Shown here piece by piece: positions 30,453-50,200 of a DNA stretch of 64,000 nt. A program made the position numbers and the translations under genes. The notes under the pieces were generated by a model. That model was given only the letters and a program-made list of their open reading frames with translations. It was not told the DNA's origin and ran no database searches. The stretch comes from Semisulcospira habei. Lineage: Eukaryota; Mollusca; Gastropoda; Semisulcospiridae. The stretch spans positions 180,225,198 through 180,289,197 of the forward strand of contig BTPG01000005.1 in the NCBI GenBank assembly GCA_036245525.1, in the 5' to 3' direction. The stretch's first letter is position 1, and each line of letters starts with the position of its first letter.

Positions 30453-31596
30453 GACGGACCCTAGTCAAGCAGGGGTGAGATCTGAGAAAAGTTCAGGGAC
30501 AAAGAATAGAGAGCAGAAGGAAAGTGACCCGACGGGGCATCTTGGGGAGAATGAAGCGAAGGATGAGAGACAGACACAAGGAGAACACAGAGGAAAGGAA
30601 CCGGAAGTGAAAGTGCACATCGAGGTCGAGGGAAAACGTGCTACAGGGGTTGAAGAGTCAAGAGAGAGCGGAAAGACCAAAGAGCAAACACAAGATAAAA
30701 ACGCAGGGCAAAGGCAAGATTTTGAGAAAGGACAGAGAGAAAGTGGATTTTCAGAGATGACAGAAGACGAAACAAAAACCGATAAACCTCAAGAACTGCT
30801 ACCCAAAGAAGATCTTTTCCGAATTCTTCGATCAGAGTTGTCAGGTGCCAAGACTGTCGAGGACATCGCAGGCATAGCTGTCCGCTATCAAGAGGCGATC
30901 GAGAGCTATCCAGTGACAGTTCGTTCACACATGGAAGACGTCACAGTCGACACTGACGCAGCTTATTGGCTCCCAGATGATGATCCTCATTTCTTACCTG
31001 TCCGCATCTACGGAGATGGAAACTGCTTTGCGAGATGCGCATCTATGATGGCGTATGGAACGCAGGACCACTACGACGAAATGCGGATACGGATTGCACT
31101 GGAACTCGCATTTCATATTGACATGTACTTGGACAATAATTTCCTCCAGCTTGGTCACCATGTCGGCGATGACCTATCCAAACAGTATGCCATGTACTCG
31201 GATCAGTATCTGGACCAAGTGCTCACACCAGCGGCTATCAAACGCGTTTTGAGCAGAGAAATTGAAAACATATCTCAGCCGGGCAGCTATATGGGCATTT
31301 GGCAAATACATGCACTGGCCAGCGTGTTCAAATGCAAAGTCCGTTCAATCTACCCAAAGTTCGGTGGGTTCACCGTCAGACGTCACTTGCACAGATGGGT
31401 GTGTCCCAGAACGTCGGCGCCAAATGAACTGGCTGGTCCTCCAGCATCTCCACTGGCTGTCATGTGGTCCTCAACTCTCGGCAAGCAACAGAGGCCAGAG
31501 CAGTGGCGAGTGAATCACTTCGTGGTCTGTGTGCCTCGCTGGTATCCTTTTTATGTGTTCACAAATATTTCATGTGATATGTATTGCACGATGTGA
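30346..31596 (+). CDS. OTU-family cysteine protease-like protein in a transposon
   Basis: A 416-codon open frame in the +1 register relative to the transposase; without a Met it is open back to about 30,271. Residues 1 to about 160 are hydrophilic, rich in Glu, Lys, Gln and Arg. Residues about 210-400 form an OTU-like domain: PVRIYGDGNCFARC has the Asp-Gly-Asn-Cys motif (D224, G225, N226, catalytic C227), and QWRVNHFVVC supplies the likely catalytic His (H391). OTU proteins are mostly deubiquitinases; the substrate here is unknown. Position inside the Tigger TIRs and overlap with the transposase suggest a second element-encoded protein, or one fusion protein reached by frameshift or splicing. 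A captured host gene is the alternative. Confidence 0.8.
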   Translation: MSSQKMSGEKKFHKEQGQSSADQTQTEGKRLRERTKTDPSQAGVRSEKSSGTKNREQKESDPTGHLGENEAKDERQTQGEHRGKEPEVKVHIEVEGKRATGVEESRESGKTKEQTQDKNAGQRQDFEKGQRESGFSEMTEDETKTDKPQELLPKEDLFRILRSELSGAKTVEDIAGIAVRYQEAIESYPVTVRSHMEDVTVDTDAAYWLPDDDPHFLPVRIYGDGNCFARCASMMAYGTQDHYDEMRIRIALELAFHIDMYLDNNFLQLGHHVGDDLSKQYAMYSDQYLDQVLTPAAIKRVLSREIENISQPGSYMGIWQIHALASVFKCKVRSIYPKFGGFTVRRHLHRWVCPRTSAPNELAGPPASPLAVMWSSTLGKQQRPEQWRVNHFVVCVPRWYPFYVFTNISCDMYCTM

Positions 31597-32142
31597 ACAT
31601 GTACGTGGGTAAATTCATGTACACACTGTATACAATAATTATTATAAAGATATGTAAGGATGGCATGGTGTCCTGCAGTTCACCTAAAACTTGATCATTT
31701 TAAGAGCATTATAGTTATCAAAAGGTATAAGCACCAACTGATGAAAATGTACTCCTTTACTCATTTTAGATGCACGTGCAGGGAACTAATGGGGAGAACC
31801 AAACGAGAAGTTTGACTGAACTGCTGCACATACTGCCCTTTGTATAAACATATGGACTGCTGAGTTACGAGGATGGAAAAGAAATCATCCTTTTGAGATT
31901 TGTCTTTTCACTGTTTATGATTGACTTTTTCTCTTCCAGATTTGGCAACAATCCTTTCTGTTCAGTTACAGAGTGTGACATTTTAGAGATTTCTTTTCCG
32001 TCCAGTGTGGCAACAACCATCCTTTTCCGTTTCTGTTTTCGAAACATGTTTTCAAAATCAAAATCATTTGTATTAAAATACACAACAGCCTAGGAAACAA
32101 GTTTCATTTCTATGCATGTAGACATGCGCACCGGCGTGCCCG

Positions 32143-32286
<144 letters not shown>

Positions 32287-33000
32287 CAGACTTCTTTACT
32301 GTTTCAGGCATTACGCCCATAACAAAAGGGGGAGTGTGGGGGTAGGGATACAGAACATTCTTAAGTGTTTTGGTAACTGAAATCAGATGTACACTCAACT
32401 GGGGGAGAAAAAAAAAAAGGGGGGGGGGGGGGGACATTATTCAGCAACATGGTTTCCACGGCGCTGACGTCACACACTGACATATGTAAATGTTCTTCGT
32501 TTTGCAGGGTTTTTTTCTTGTTTGTTTGTTTTTCAAACACCAGTCTGAAAGGATACGCCTAGACGAAAATTGTGCCCTTAACCCAGATAGTGCCTCACAA
32601 CCTGAGACAAAACACGCAGATGATTATTGGCTCCGTTGTAAAGTTCCAAGTTTGAGTACGGGTTGATCTGAGGCAAAGTTTGCATTTTGTGTAGGACGTC
32701 GTTGTCTCTGGCTGACAGTGTTTGTTGTTTGACAAACCAGTGTTCTATTTTTCTTCTTCTGAAGAGAGAGAGAGAGACGCCGGATATAACGTAGCGACCT
32801 GACAGAAATTCGTTACAGCCGGCGTGTCGGATGTAACGAAAGCCGGATGTAACAAAGCGATTTTGATAGTCCCCGGCGATTCGTTATAAGCGGCTTCGAC
32901 TGTAATAGTGTTGACGGACTTTGTCGAAGCGGTGCCCTCTAAACACCGGCGCTGTACTATGGCGACGGGCCCCCAGGTGCTGTTTGATCGTTGCCAGTTG

Positions 33001-33034
33001 TTTTTTTTTTGTTTGTTTTTTTTTTTTTTTTTTT
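33001..33034. repeat. Poly-T tract
   Basis: Two T runs separated by GTTTG, just outside the right end of the Tigger element. Confidence 0.8.
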
Positions 33035-33330
33035 GCCTAGATCGGAGATCATCTCCGTATCGACGCGGGTATTTTGTTTCTGTTCTTAACTTGTTTTTTC
33101 ATGTACTAGCTTTAGTCGAATAGGAACTTAATAAAGCACATTATAATAGTGTGTTCAGGAGACATAGGGCTGTCTTAGTATTCTGTTTTTGTCAGGGAGG
33201 TTCGGGTCGGGATGAGGCCACTGGCGCTGGCCATTAGATGCCTTGGCAACGGGCTCGTCACGCATCGCGAGTCATTGTCCATTTTGTAGCTCTGATTGTA
33301 ATTCAGTTGTGGAATGAGCGAGTGAGTGAA

Positions 33331-40488
<7,158 letters not shown>

Positions 40489-40502
40489 GATTCAAACTGC
40501 AA

Positions 40503-41510
<1,008 letters not shown>

Positions 41511-41544
41511 ATATGTTTTGGATGAGTCACCTAAATATAAGTCA

Positions 41545-41668
<124 letters not shown>

Positions 41669-41673
41669 TTTGC

Positions 41674-41940
41674 CTTGACTCATTCAGTCCGACGACCATA
41701 TTTCCAAAATTTGGGAGGCGTCATCAATGACTATGCACCATTTGCAGGAGATGGATCTACTATGATAATTTAAGGGCAGTGCCGGATTAGCTTGGCGCCG
41801 ACAGGCGCCAAGCTAATCCGGCACTGCCCTTGAATTATCATGGTTGACCCATCTCCTGCAACTGGTGCATAATCTGGCACTACCCTTGAATTATCACGGT
41901 CTACCCATCTCCTGCTGTAGTGCGTCAGGGCTGAATGGAA
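41674..41940. mobile_element. TTAA-A MITE with duplicated right half
   Basis: Arms share two changes, GGGCAGTGCCGGATTAGC and GCTAATCCGGCACTGCCC. After GTGCATAATCTGGCACTACC a second right arm follows, as if a second copy recombined into the first. TTAA ends are lost. Confidence 0.75.
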
Positions 41941-41954
41941 TTTCACTGAATTTC

Positions 41955-42052
41955 ACTGCCGAGAAATGACGATCCAGCTGCAAGAGGTATAGAGAGCTTC
42001 ATGAGCTCCGCGACTGCAAGGGTTCAGGAGGATCTGTTTCTTGCAGCTGCAT
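41955..42052. mobile_element. TTAA-C relic
   Basis: CACTGCCGAGAAATGACGAT, then GCAAGAGGTATAGAGAG; the hairpin is mismatched. Confidence 0.5.
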
Positions 42053-42088
42053 GGAAAGTGTTCAGTTTGTTTGGCAGTACGTTTTCCG

Positions 42089-42302
42089 TTAGCTCATTCT
42101 GCCCGCGACCCGTCACAGCAAACTATGGCTCGACCATGATAGTTCAAGGGTGGTGGCAGAATAGCTTGGCGCCTATAGGCGCCAAGCTATTCTGCCACCA
42201 CCCTTGAACTATCATGGTCGATCTGTCTCCTGAAATGTAATGCAGTCCTCAGAGGATAACTCCAAAATGTGGGTATTTCGTACCTCGGGCACAATGAGTT
42301 AA
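42089..42302. mobile_element. TTAA-B palindromic MITE
   Basis: Right TTAA intact, left TTAG. Arms share GGTGGTGGCAGAATAGC/GCTATTCTGCCACCACC. Confidence 0.85.
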
Positions 42303-42538
42303 TAACCCTTTTTTTCAAAGCAGACGTACCTGGAGACAATGTCACCTGTACTTATCGTTTGAAGTTACTTTCGAATGGCAGCTTTACATGACATCCCATT
42401 TTGAAGAATCCAGCTAGCCACGAGTAAAATCTAATTGAAATGTGTACGCCAAGCCGTAACAATGTGTACATTAACACAGTTTGTAGATGCTAATTCGTTT
42501 CTGTACTTTTAGAAAGCATACAAGTAAATAAATGTGTT

Positions 42539-42772
42539 AACCCCTTAATTGCCGGGGCATGGCGAACGCCAAACACTTGCAAGAAACATAAACCCTCACA
42601 TGATGAGCCCTCGCAGTCGCGGGGGCTCATGAGGTTCCATGTCTCTTGTTGGCCCTGTGTTCATTATGTCTGTTGTTGGTCTCATTTGAATCTGTGTTTA
42701 TCACGCGAATGTCGGTCAATGTGTAGTGGTTTCGGACGCGCAATTCGCGGTCACTGGCAGCGAAGGGGTTAG
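42539..42772. mobile_element. TTAA-C MITE, AAACCCTCA subtype
   Basis: TTAACCCCTTAATTGCCGGG on the left, CACTGGCAGCGAAGGGGTTA on the right; the same long subtype as the 59.0 and 60.0 kb copies (TCGGTCAATGTGTAGTGGTT). Confidence 0.8.
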
Positions 42773-43697
42773 AAATGGCTGAGCTCGCGTGCCGCGCCCT
42801 GTCTGACTCATACAGGAGGCGATGAAGTTCGCTTCATACGGGGAATCCCAGTCTATCAATATGCCGACTTTTGCAAAATATAAAAAGAAAGGAAAAATAA
42901 ATACATGAAACCATTTAACCAAAAACCTATATCATGCATACGATTTCAAACGTTATTTTAAGTTTGTTAGCTCTTCTTCTTCTCAAGTTAAAAAAACGGA
43001 TCTGGAACTTGTAATCACTCAGTCAGTCTGAGTACGCAGACTGTAATGAAATTCGATTGATTGGGTGAGTCCCAGTACCATATTAATGTTTAATTTTTGT
43101 AGATTTTCAAGCTCTGAAAACGACATATTGCAGTTACCAATGCTTTGGGGTTTTAAACAAATATGCTTCACTGGCGAACTGGAATAAAATATATGTATAC
43201 AATAAATATCTTCATATAGATATACAGAGTGCAGCGAAGATATTAGAGGGCAGGAACCAGGCTATTGATCCCACAGTTTATTTTTAACTTCGTCAGTAAA
43301 TCAGTTTGCAGTACATCCATATTTAATCACTCTGCGGTTTTTTTTTTTTTTGTTGTTTGTTTTGTTTTTTTTTTTTTTGTTTAGTTTTTATTTCACGTCA
43401 GTCGTTCATATATAATTAGCGTACTTACATTATACGTGTAACAGGTTTCGATGATCAACAGTCGTTCCTTCCAAATGAGTGGTAATTACTGACAAACTTG
43501 AAACTGAAAGAGATCAGTTGTGAAATGATTCACAATGGCGTCGGTTTTGTCCTACCCGGAAGGTGTTTTGATTGGTTGATCAGTGTGCATGAAGTGTCGG
43601 TCGCTGGCACGCTGTGTACCACAAGCACAGGCGTCTGTCACATGCGTATTGATGTACAGTATTAAAGTAATACATCCAGTTTGTCCCAGGTGCTTGA
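42773..43697. other. No gene recognised
   Basis: AT-rich with a T/G homopolymer patch at 43,340-43,390. No domain, exon pair or repeat family recognised. Confidence 0.45.
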
Positions 43698-43700
43698 GCG

Positions 43701-43790
43701 TTAACCCTTTGCGTGTCGGTAGCAGTTTTAGTCGCGATGATTCTTATAGGAATCATCGCGACTAAAACAGCTGCCGAAGGAAAAGGGTTA
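43701..43790. mobile_element. TTAA-D palindromic MITE
   Basis: TTAACCCTTTGCGTGTCGGT, hairpin AGTCGCGATGATTC-ttat-AGGAATCATCGCGACT, right end GAAGGAAAAGGGTTA. Confidence 0.8.
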
Positions 43791-43924
43791 TTTATTTTTT
43801 AAGCGGAGCGCTTTTTAGCCTGTGCGGTGGGGACGCGGCGTTATACTTTTGAGCCTAACCCGGGAGCGCGAGGACACCTCAACATATTATATTGCATCAG
43901 ACCATATTGCTAAGCAGAAAACAA

Positions 43925-44325
43925 GCATGGACCAGGCCGACAACGACCTCAACTTTGAACAATGTGAAAAGGCACTGATCAAGCCAGCCATGAAACCGAC
44001 AACAGAAAAGCCGGACGACTACCATCTCCTCTCCAGAAAATAACAGGACATCCTTTACAGGCTCCCGTCCGCACTGGCCACAATAGACTGAACAGCCACA
44101 TGAACCTCCAGTTAAAGCTGGCCCCGTCCCCTACCTGTACTTTTGGCAACAGTGAAAAGTAAAAGACAGCTGGACATATACTCCAGCACTGCCCCCTCCC
44201 CAACAGCGTGAGAAACTGCGGCTGGCCCGCGGATATGGCACTGCAGTCTTGATTACATGGCCCACGACCACATGTACCGCCGCTCATGGGTCCAATTCAT
44301 CCAGAACTCAGGCCTCCCAATATTA
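43925..44325 (+). mobile_element. LINE 3' terminal fragment, decayed
   Basis: Codons KPTTEKPDDYHLLSR and, in shifting frames, residues akin to RLNSHMNLQLKLAPSPTC, HILQHCPLPN and a final RSWVQFIQNSGLP resemble the zinc-knuckle-like C-terminus of molluscan I/Nimb-type retroelements. Several frameshifts and a stop make it inactive. The family name is a guess. Confidence 0.5.
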
Positions 44326-44328
44326 ACT

Positions 44329-44405
44329 CATTCGAGACGTGCCGCCTCCGGATACGCGCCTTTAAGCCGCGTATCTGGAGACGACACGTCTCGAATGAGT
44401 TAACA
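44329..44405. mobile_element. TTAA-E palindromic MITE, about 73 bp
   Basis: TTAACTCATTCGAGACGTGC and its complement GACACGTCTCGAATGAGTTA, with inner CGGATACGCG/CGCGTATCTG. Almost the whole element is one hairpin with TTAA ends, the most compact form in the window. Confidence 0.8.
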
Positions 44406-44569
44406 ACAGTGCGAACGAGACCATTCCTTACATACTTCACGTGACAGTCGGTTAACCAGTTCACTGTCAGTGATCACGACATGCTGAAACCACGTCTGAA
44501 ACCACTAGACACAGAACAACATTCGCGAGAAGAACAGATATGTAAATGGGATCAAACTTATGCATAAAA

Positions 44570-44785
44570 ATTAATAATAATAATAATAATAGCAATAATA
44601 ATAATAATAATAATACATAGTATTTATATGGCGCATTTCTCATATTTATCATGTAACTCAATGCGCAGACTAACAAGAGACATAATTAATAATAATAATA
44701 ATAACAATAATAATACATAGTATTTATATGGCGCATTTCTCATATTTATAATATAACTCAATGCGCAGACTAGCAAGAGATATAA
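44570..44785. repeat. (AAT)n and a 100-bp tandem duplication
   Basis: AATAATAATACATAGTATTT, then TATATGGCGCATTTCTCATA and AACTCAATGCGCAGACTA, is present twice (44,600-44,675 and 44,703-44,777). The motif resembles LINE 3' tails. Confidence 0.7.
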
Positions 44786-44850
44786 ATCCTCATGTGACTC
44801 TTGAGGGTTTGTGACTCTTGCAGCTGGGTAGCTTCGCCTGAAGGGGTTAA
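44775..44850. mobile_element. TTAA-C relic
   Basis: GCAAGAGATATAAATCCTCA and GAGGGTTTGTGACTCTTGCA, right end GAAGGGGTTAA. Confidence 0.55.
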
Positions 44851-45136
44851 AGGCAAAATATGTTTCAAGTCAGTTGTGTTTTTTTTTTTTTTTAATACAT
44901 GAACAGTTCGGAACAGGTGGAGCCGTGCGAGCTAACGTGGTATGAAAGATGGCAAAGGAGCATCGAAATTTAGAGCGAAGGGATTCAAAGCCGAGAGATG
45001 TGTGGACTTTCATTCTGATCGATGGCCGTTTGGTAGTTTTAACATTGTACTTTAACTTATGTTTTCTATGTTTGCTTTGAGCACGACTATGTTATAGGCT
45101 AATGACATGTTGTGTTATAAATGTCATCCTGTGCTT

Positions 45137-45137
<1 letters not shown>

Positions 45138-45195
<58 letters not shown>

Positions 45196-45200
45196 TTCAT
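45138..45200. repeat. (TTTA)n microsatellite
   Basis: About fifteen TTTA units, ending some 20 bases before the esterase-relic acceptor. Confidence 0.95.
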
Positions 45201-45221
45201 TCGTATTTTATTTGCGCTGAG

Positions 45222-45417
45222 TGACCCTACCTATGGTGGTCTGAACGGTGTTTAGTTGTTGCCATGGTCGCAGGCCTCGCCCACTTTCCTGGACATTGAC
45301 CTGCCCCTGAAAATGCGCAACTCTAGTGACATCATCACGCCAGAACTCAACTTGTGGATCGACGCTATTCCTAAACTAGTCGCTGACTATAAGTCAGCTA
45401 ATGTCAGCGTATGGTGA
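45222..45417 (+). pseudogene. Type-B esterase last exon, relic of an upstream paralogue
   Basis: After acceptor GCGCTGAG the phase matches the complete gene's last exon: DPTYGGLNGV, stop, LLPWSQASPTFLDIDLPLKM, then IITPELNLWIDAIPKLV and a terminal TGA. The TAG at 45,253-45,255 replaces the Arg codon of the 57.5-kb exon. No other exon of this copy is recognisable upstream, so it is probably the stranded 3' end of an older tandem member. C-terminal Trp-Ile-Asp and PW motifs are conserved. Confidence 0.75.
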
Positions 45418-45760
45418 TTTCAGCAGTTGAGATAATGTTCAAAGCCGATAAGGGCATACGGAAACAAAACAATTGTTATATTGCATCAACGGACTACAAA
45501 TGAATGCGGAATGATTTATCTTCAGTGTGTTGATGTAAAATAATGTTTGAGGTTTCTGTACCTTCAACGGTCAACGTATGCATTGTTTTTCTGACAGGCA
45601 TGATAAATTAAAGTATGGGAAATGAATCTCGTGTGTGCAGACACGGTGAATAAAATTATAATACAATCACAAAAGATGTAGTTTGATATCTCAAGTATTG
45701 GTTGTACAATACAAGAGAAGATACAGTATAGTTGGAATCTCTATAGCCCCCCCCCACCCC

Positions 45761-46013
<253 letters not shown>

Positions 46014-46424
46014 ACATATATAGATATTTGCCTTTGCTGTATGAATTCTAATGTACTTAATGATTTTCTGTGTATTGCTTTACTTTGCATTTTTACTCAT
46101 TTTATATTTTTGTGCGTACGCGTTATGCGCGTACGTATGTCTGGAGTGCGTGTCCGAGAGCGTGTGTGTATATGTGTGCGTGTGTGTCTAAGTGCGTGCG
46201 TGTGCAAGTTTGTGTTTGTGTGTATGTGTGAGCGTGCGTGTGCCTGTGTATGTGCGGGCGTGCGTGCGTGAGCGAGTGCATACATGCGTCAGTGTGTGGT
46301 ATGTGTATGTTTACATGTCTATGTCATTTATGTAGTAGATGTAGCAACGGCAAGTTTGAAAACTGGTCCTGTTACCAATAACTTCTACCGTTGGAAAATA
46401 AAGGTTCATTGTTCATTGTTCATT

Positions 46425-46626
<202 letters not shown>

Positions 46627-46711
46627 TACGAAAAATGACATAGTCACTGACTGTGTTAATATCTTCACCGTTGTAAAATAAAGATTCATTGATTCATTCA
46701 TTGGTTCATTG

Positions 46712-46813
<102 letters not shown>

Positions 46814-46977
46814 ATTCATATCAGTTCATAACCTAGGAATCAAAGTGTGTCCGCTTTGATAGTCAGGTCCACTGAGATAAGCTCTTTGTATTGTTTGAAT
46901 TCTAATCTTTACTGATAAGCAGTTTAAAACGGAGAGCCCTGAGGTCGACCTTTTTCTTTAAACAAAACGAAGGCTGC

Positions 46978-47138
46978 TTTAGACATCATTGCGGTTCAGG
47001 GTAAGGGTCTACCATGATAGTTAAAGGGTAGTGCCTGAATAGCTGGGCGCCTATAGGCGCCCAGCTATTCAGGCACTACCCTTAAACTGTCATGGTGGAT
47101 CCTTCTCCTGTTGTAGTGTGTCGGGGATTAGCGGGTTT
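46978..47138. mobile_element. TTAA-A/B type palindrome, divergent
   Basis: Arms GGGTAGTGCCTGAATAGCTG and CAGCTATTCAGGCACTACCC share changes seen in no other copy. Outer ends are decayed. Confidence 0.75.
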
Positions 47139-47279
47139 TTCATGCAGTGACCTGCATGTATTACATTGACGTGCGTTTTTCACAGCCTCCTTTGGCAGAA
47201 AAAACATAGCCCAGTACAGAGAGTAATTTATGGTTCTAAGTCAACACGAAGATCACCATTCCAATAAACAGTCATAAAG

Positions 47280-50200
47280 ATGAGATCGATTTTTGTAAAT
47301 CTGGCAACGGTTGTGTTGTACTTGCTGACAGCAGGGAGATGTGAGGATGTTCAACCTGTCGTCTCCACACGCTACGGACAACTCCGGGGATTCAGGACCT
47401 CCGTGGGAGACAACTCGTACGTGGACACGTTCCTTAGCATCCCGTACGCCAGACCACCTACAGGTAAACATGTAATACTGTTGACTCACAGGCAGTGATG
47501 CTTTTCGGATCTGAAGCAATTCTGGCTGATGCATAGGCAAGTTCAGAATGTGCGAGTTCCAGTTTCTGTCAGCTCTCAATTTTACAGTACAAACGACTGT
47601 AAACAGCTAAATACCGTACATAACGGATTTAACGTTCGACTGAATCGCTTTTGATTTGACCATGCCTCGCGCCATCAACCTCCCGCTTTCTTGAAGCAGT
47701 GAAGGAATGCGAGTTACATCACTCAAATGATTCACCGTCCAACGGCTGTCTTTGATCAGTAACTCTGACACATAACAGTATGAGAATCCCGACCATGACA
47801 GTCGAGAGTGGTTCCAGAATAGCTTGGCACCTGTAGGCGCCAAGCTATTCTGGAACCACTCTCGAACTATCGTGGTCAACCTATCATGAAGTAGGCCTCA
47901 GTGTGTTAAGCTCTAACTTCTCCTCCCCTCCCCCAACCACCCCTCCCCCCCCCCACCCCACCCCAATACTTTATCCGTTGGGGACCTGGTGGACGTCCGG
48001 GTGTGAACTGAGTGTGCGGCTTGGAAAGGGTGAGGAACTTTGCGTATCGAACGTTTAGTGACTGCGTTAAAATTGGACTCATTATTTTCTTATACACCTC
48101 TTTTTTTTTTTTGTTGCCTTTGAGCGGAAAAGCTGTATCACACAGGTGATCTTTAAAACCTTATCCTGCTCGCTTTCGCTCGTAGGATAAGGTTTTAAAA
48201 CCACTCGAGTGAGATTTTCAGTATCCCCGAAACACCGATGTAAGAATGTATATGTTAGTAATTGCTGTTGTCACTTTTCGGTGCCCTGTCTTTGAAGTCA
48301 TCATCGTTTTGCAAAAAGACGTTCTGCCCGAAACGTCTAACGTTTGGTTAGTTCGGGGTTTAACGTCCACGGCACCGAAGTGATAATGGACGGCCCTGAC
48401 GGGCGGGTTATGGGGGACAGGGAAATCTATTGCTTATGGAGTACGACCTGAACACTGATCAATTCAGGCGCATGCAACTGTGCCACTTTGATATACCAGG
48501 ACCTTTCAACGGACATGCTAGTGAACAAGCCCGTCTTTTTCCCCCTGGATGAGTCGTCTAACGCTTGGTTGGTTGGTTAGTTCGGGTTTAACGTCCACAG
48601 CACTGAGGTGATTATGGACGGCCCTGACGGGCGGGTTATGGGGGACAGGGAAATCTATTGCCTATGGAGTACGACCTGAACACTGATCAACTCAGGTGCC
48701 ACTTTGATTTACCAGGACCTTTCAACGGACATACTATTGAACAAATCCGTTTTTTCCTCCTGGATTGTGAGTCCAGCTACCGGGGCCGGGACGGGATTCG
48801 AACCTACGACCCGGCGATTCCCTTCGCTCTTCTGCTCCGACGTTTAACCGCCTGAGCTATTTCGGACTCTCGTCAAAGGCTTTTCTTATCCGAGACCTTT
48901 ATTCCCACGCAGGTGAGCTGAGATTCCGTCCCTCCCAGGCCCCCGTTGCGTGGACAGGTGTCCGTGACGCTACAGCCTTTGGATCCCAGTGCCCACAACC
49001 GCCTTGGCCTTTTGGGTCGCCCTTACAGATCACGTACCCCAACAGTGAAGACTGCCTTCAGCTCAGTGTCTACACGCCTAAGGTGATGTTCAACAGTTTT
49101 CGGTGTTGCATTTAATAAGCCATTTGACTGCTGAGGAAACCAAACACCACCCATCTGCAAGAGACATAGATCCTCATGAGCCCCCGCGACAGCGGGAGCT
49201 CATGAGGATCTATGCATCTTGATGAGACCAATTTGCATCCATGTTCCTTAGACGGTTGTGGCTTTCGGTCGCTAAATAAACGAAGATTTCTTAAACAAAT
49301 ATATACATACAGTTGCAGGGAAGGGGTTAATGTAAGCATTGGCCTGTGATGGTGGACATTTTGGCTGACAACCCTTGTTGCTGGTGTCTGTAAACCCATT
49401 CAGCCCTGACGCACTACAGCAGGAGATGGGTTGACCATGATAATTCAAGGGTAATGCCAGATTAGCTTGGCGCGTTTCGGCGCCAAGCTAATCTGGCACT
49501 GCCCTTGAATTATCATGGTCGATCCATCGCCCGCAACTGGTGCATAGTCATTAGATGACGCCTCCAAAATTTGGGAAATATGGCCGTCGGGCTGAATGAG
49601 TTAACCTGTGCTGAAGTGTGCGTATATCTGCATCCTTATTACCACTACGAGACCTGGGTAGCTCAAGTGTATTGAACTGTTTATACATCTACATTTAAAA
49701 AATGTCTTATTACTTCTACGGGAGGTTCGACTCTTGTTCTAAAGGTCACGGGTTCCAAGCCAGTTTGTGTCAAAAGTTGTTCAGACCCTATTCAGTGCCC
49801 ATCACCTTCGTGGTAAACAAAAGATATTAAGCACAAAACGTTTATTTTTTAAAATTATTATTACCACAACAAATCGGCTTCAGTATAACTCTGTACTGGA
49901 AGCCCGCAACGCAGTTGTGTTCGCTTTGATGTTGCGTTTAATTTTCCAAGTTTATGAATGAAGTAAGCAAAAGGTCCTCCGGATTGCGCGTCAAAATTAT
50001 TGGGCCAGGCATGGCTGTCCGCAGCGCAAGCCAACTAAGACCGACGTAAAGAGGACCCTTTGCGCATCTAATTTGAGCATCTACTCGGCAGCTAGAGATG
50101 TTGTAACCGATTCAGCGCAATACTGGTGCACGGAAATCTGAGACCGACACCTCTCTGTACCCTATAGGTCTCATCTAACGGAGAAAGGCTGCCGGTGATG

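Noticed and set aside
44333..44402. Rho-independent-like terminator or microRNA hairpin
   Set aside because: The perfect hairpin has TTAA ends like the other mobile palindromes; no evidence of small-RNA processing can be seen from sequence alone.
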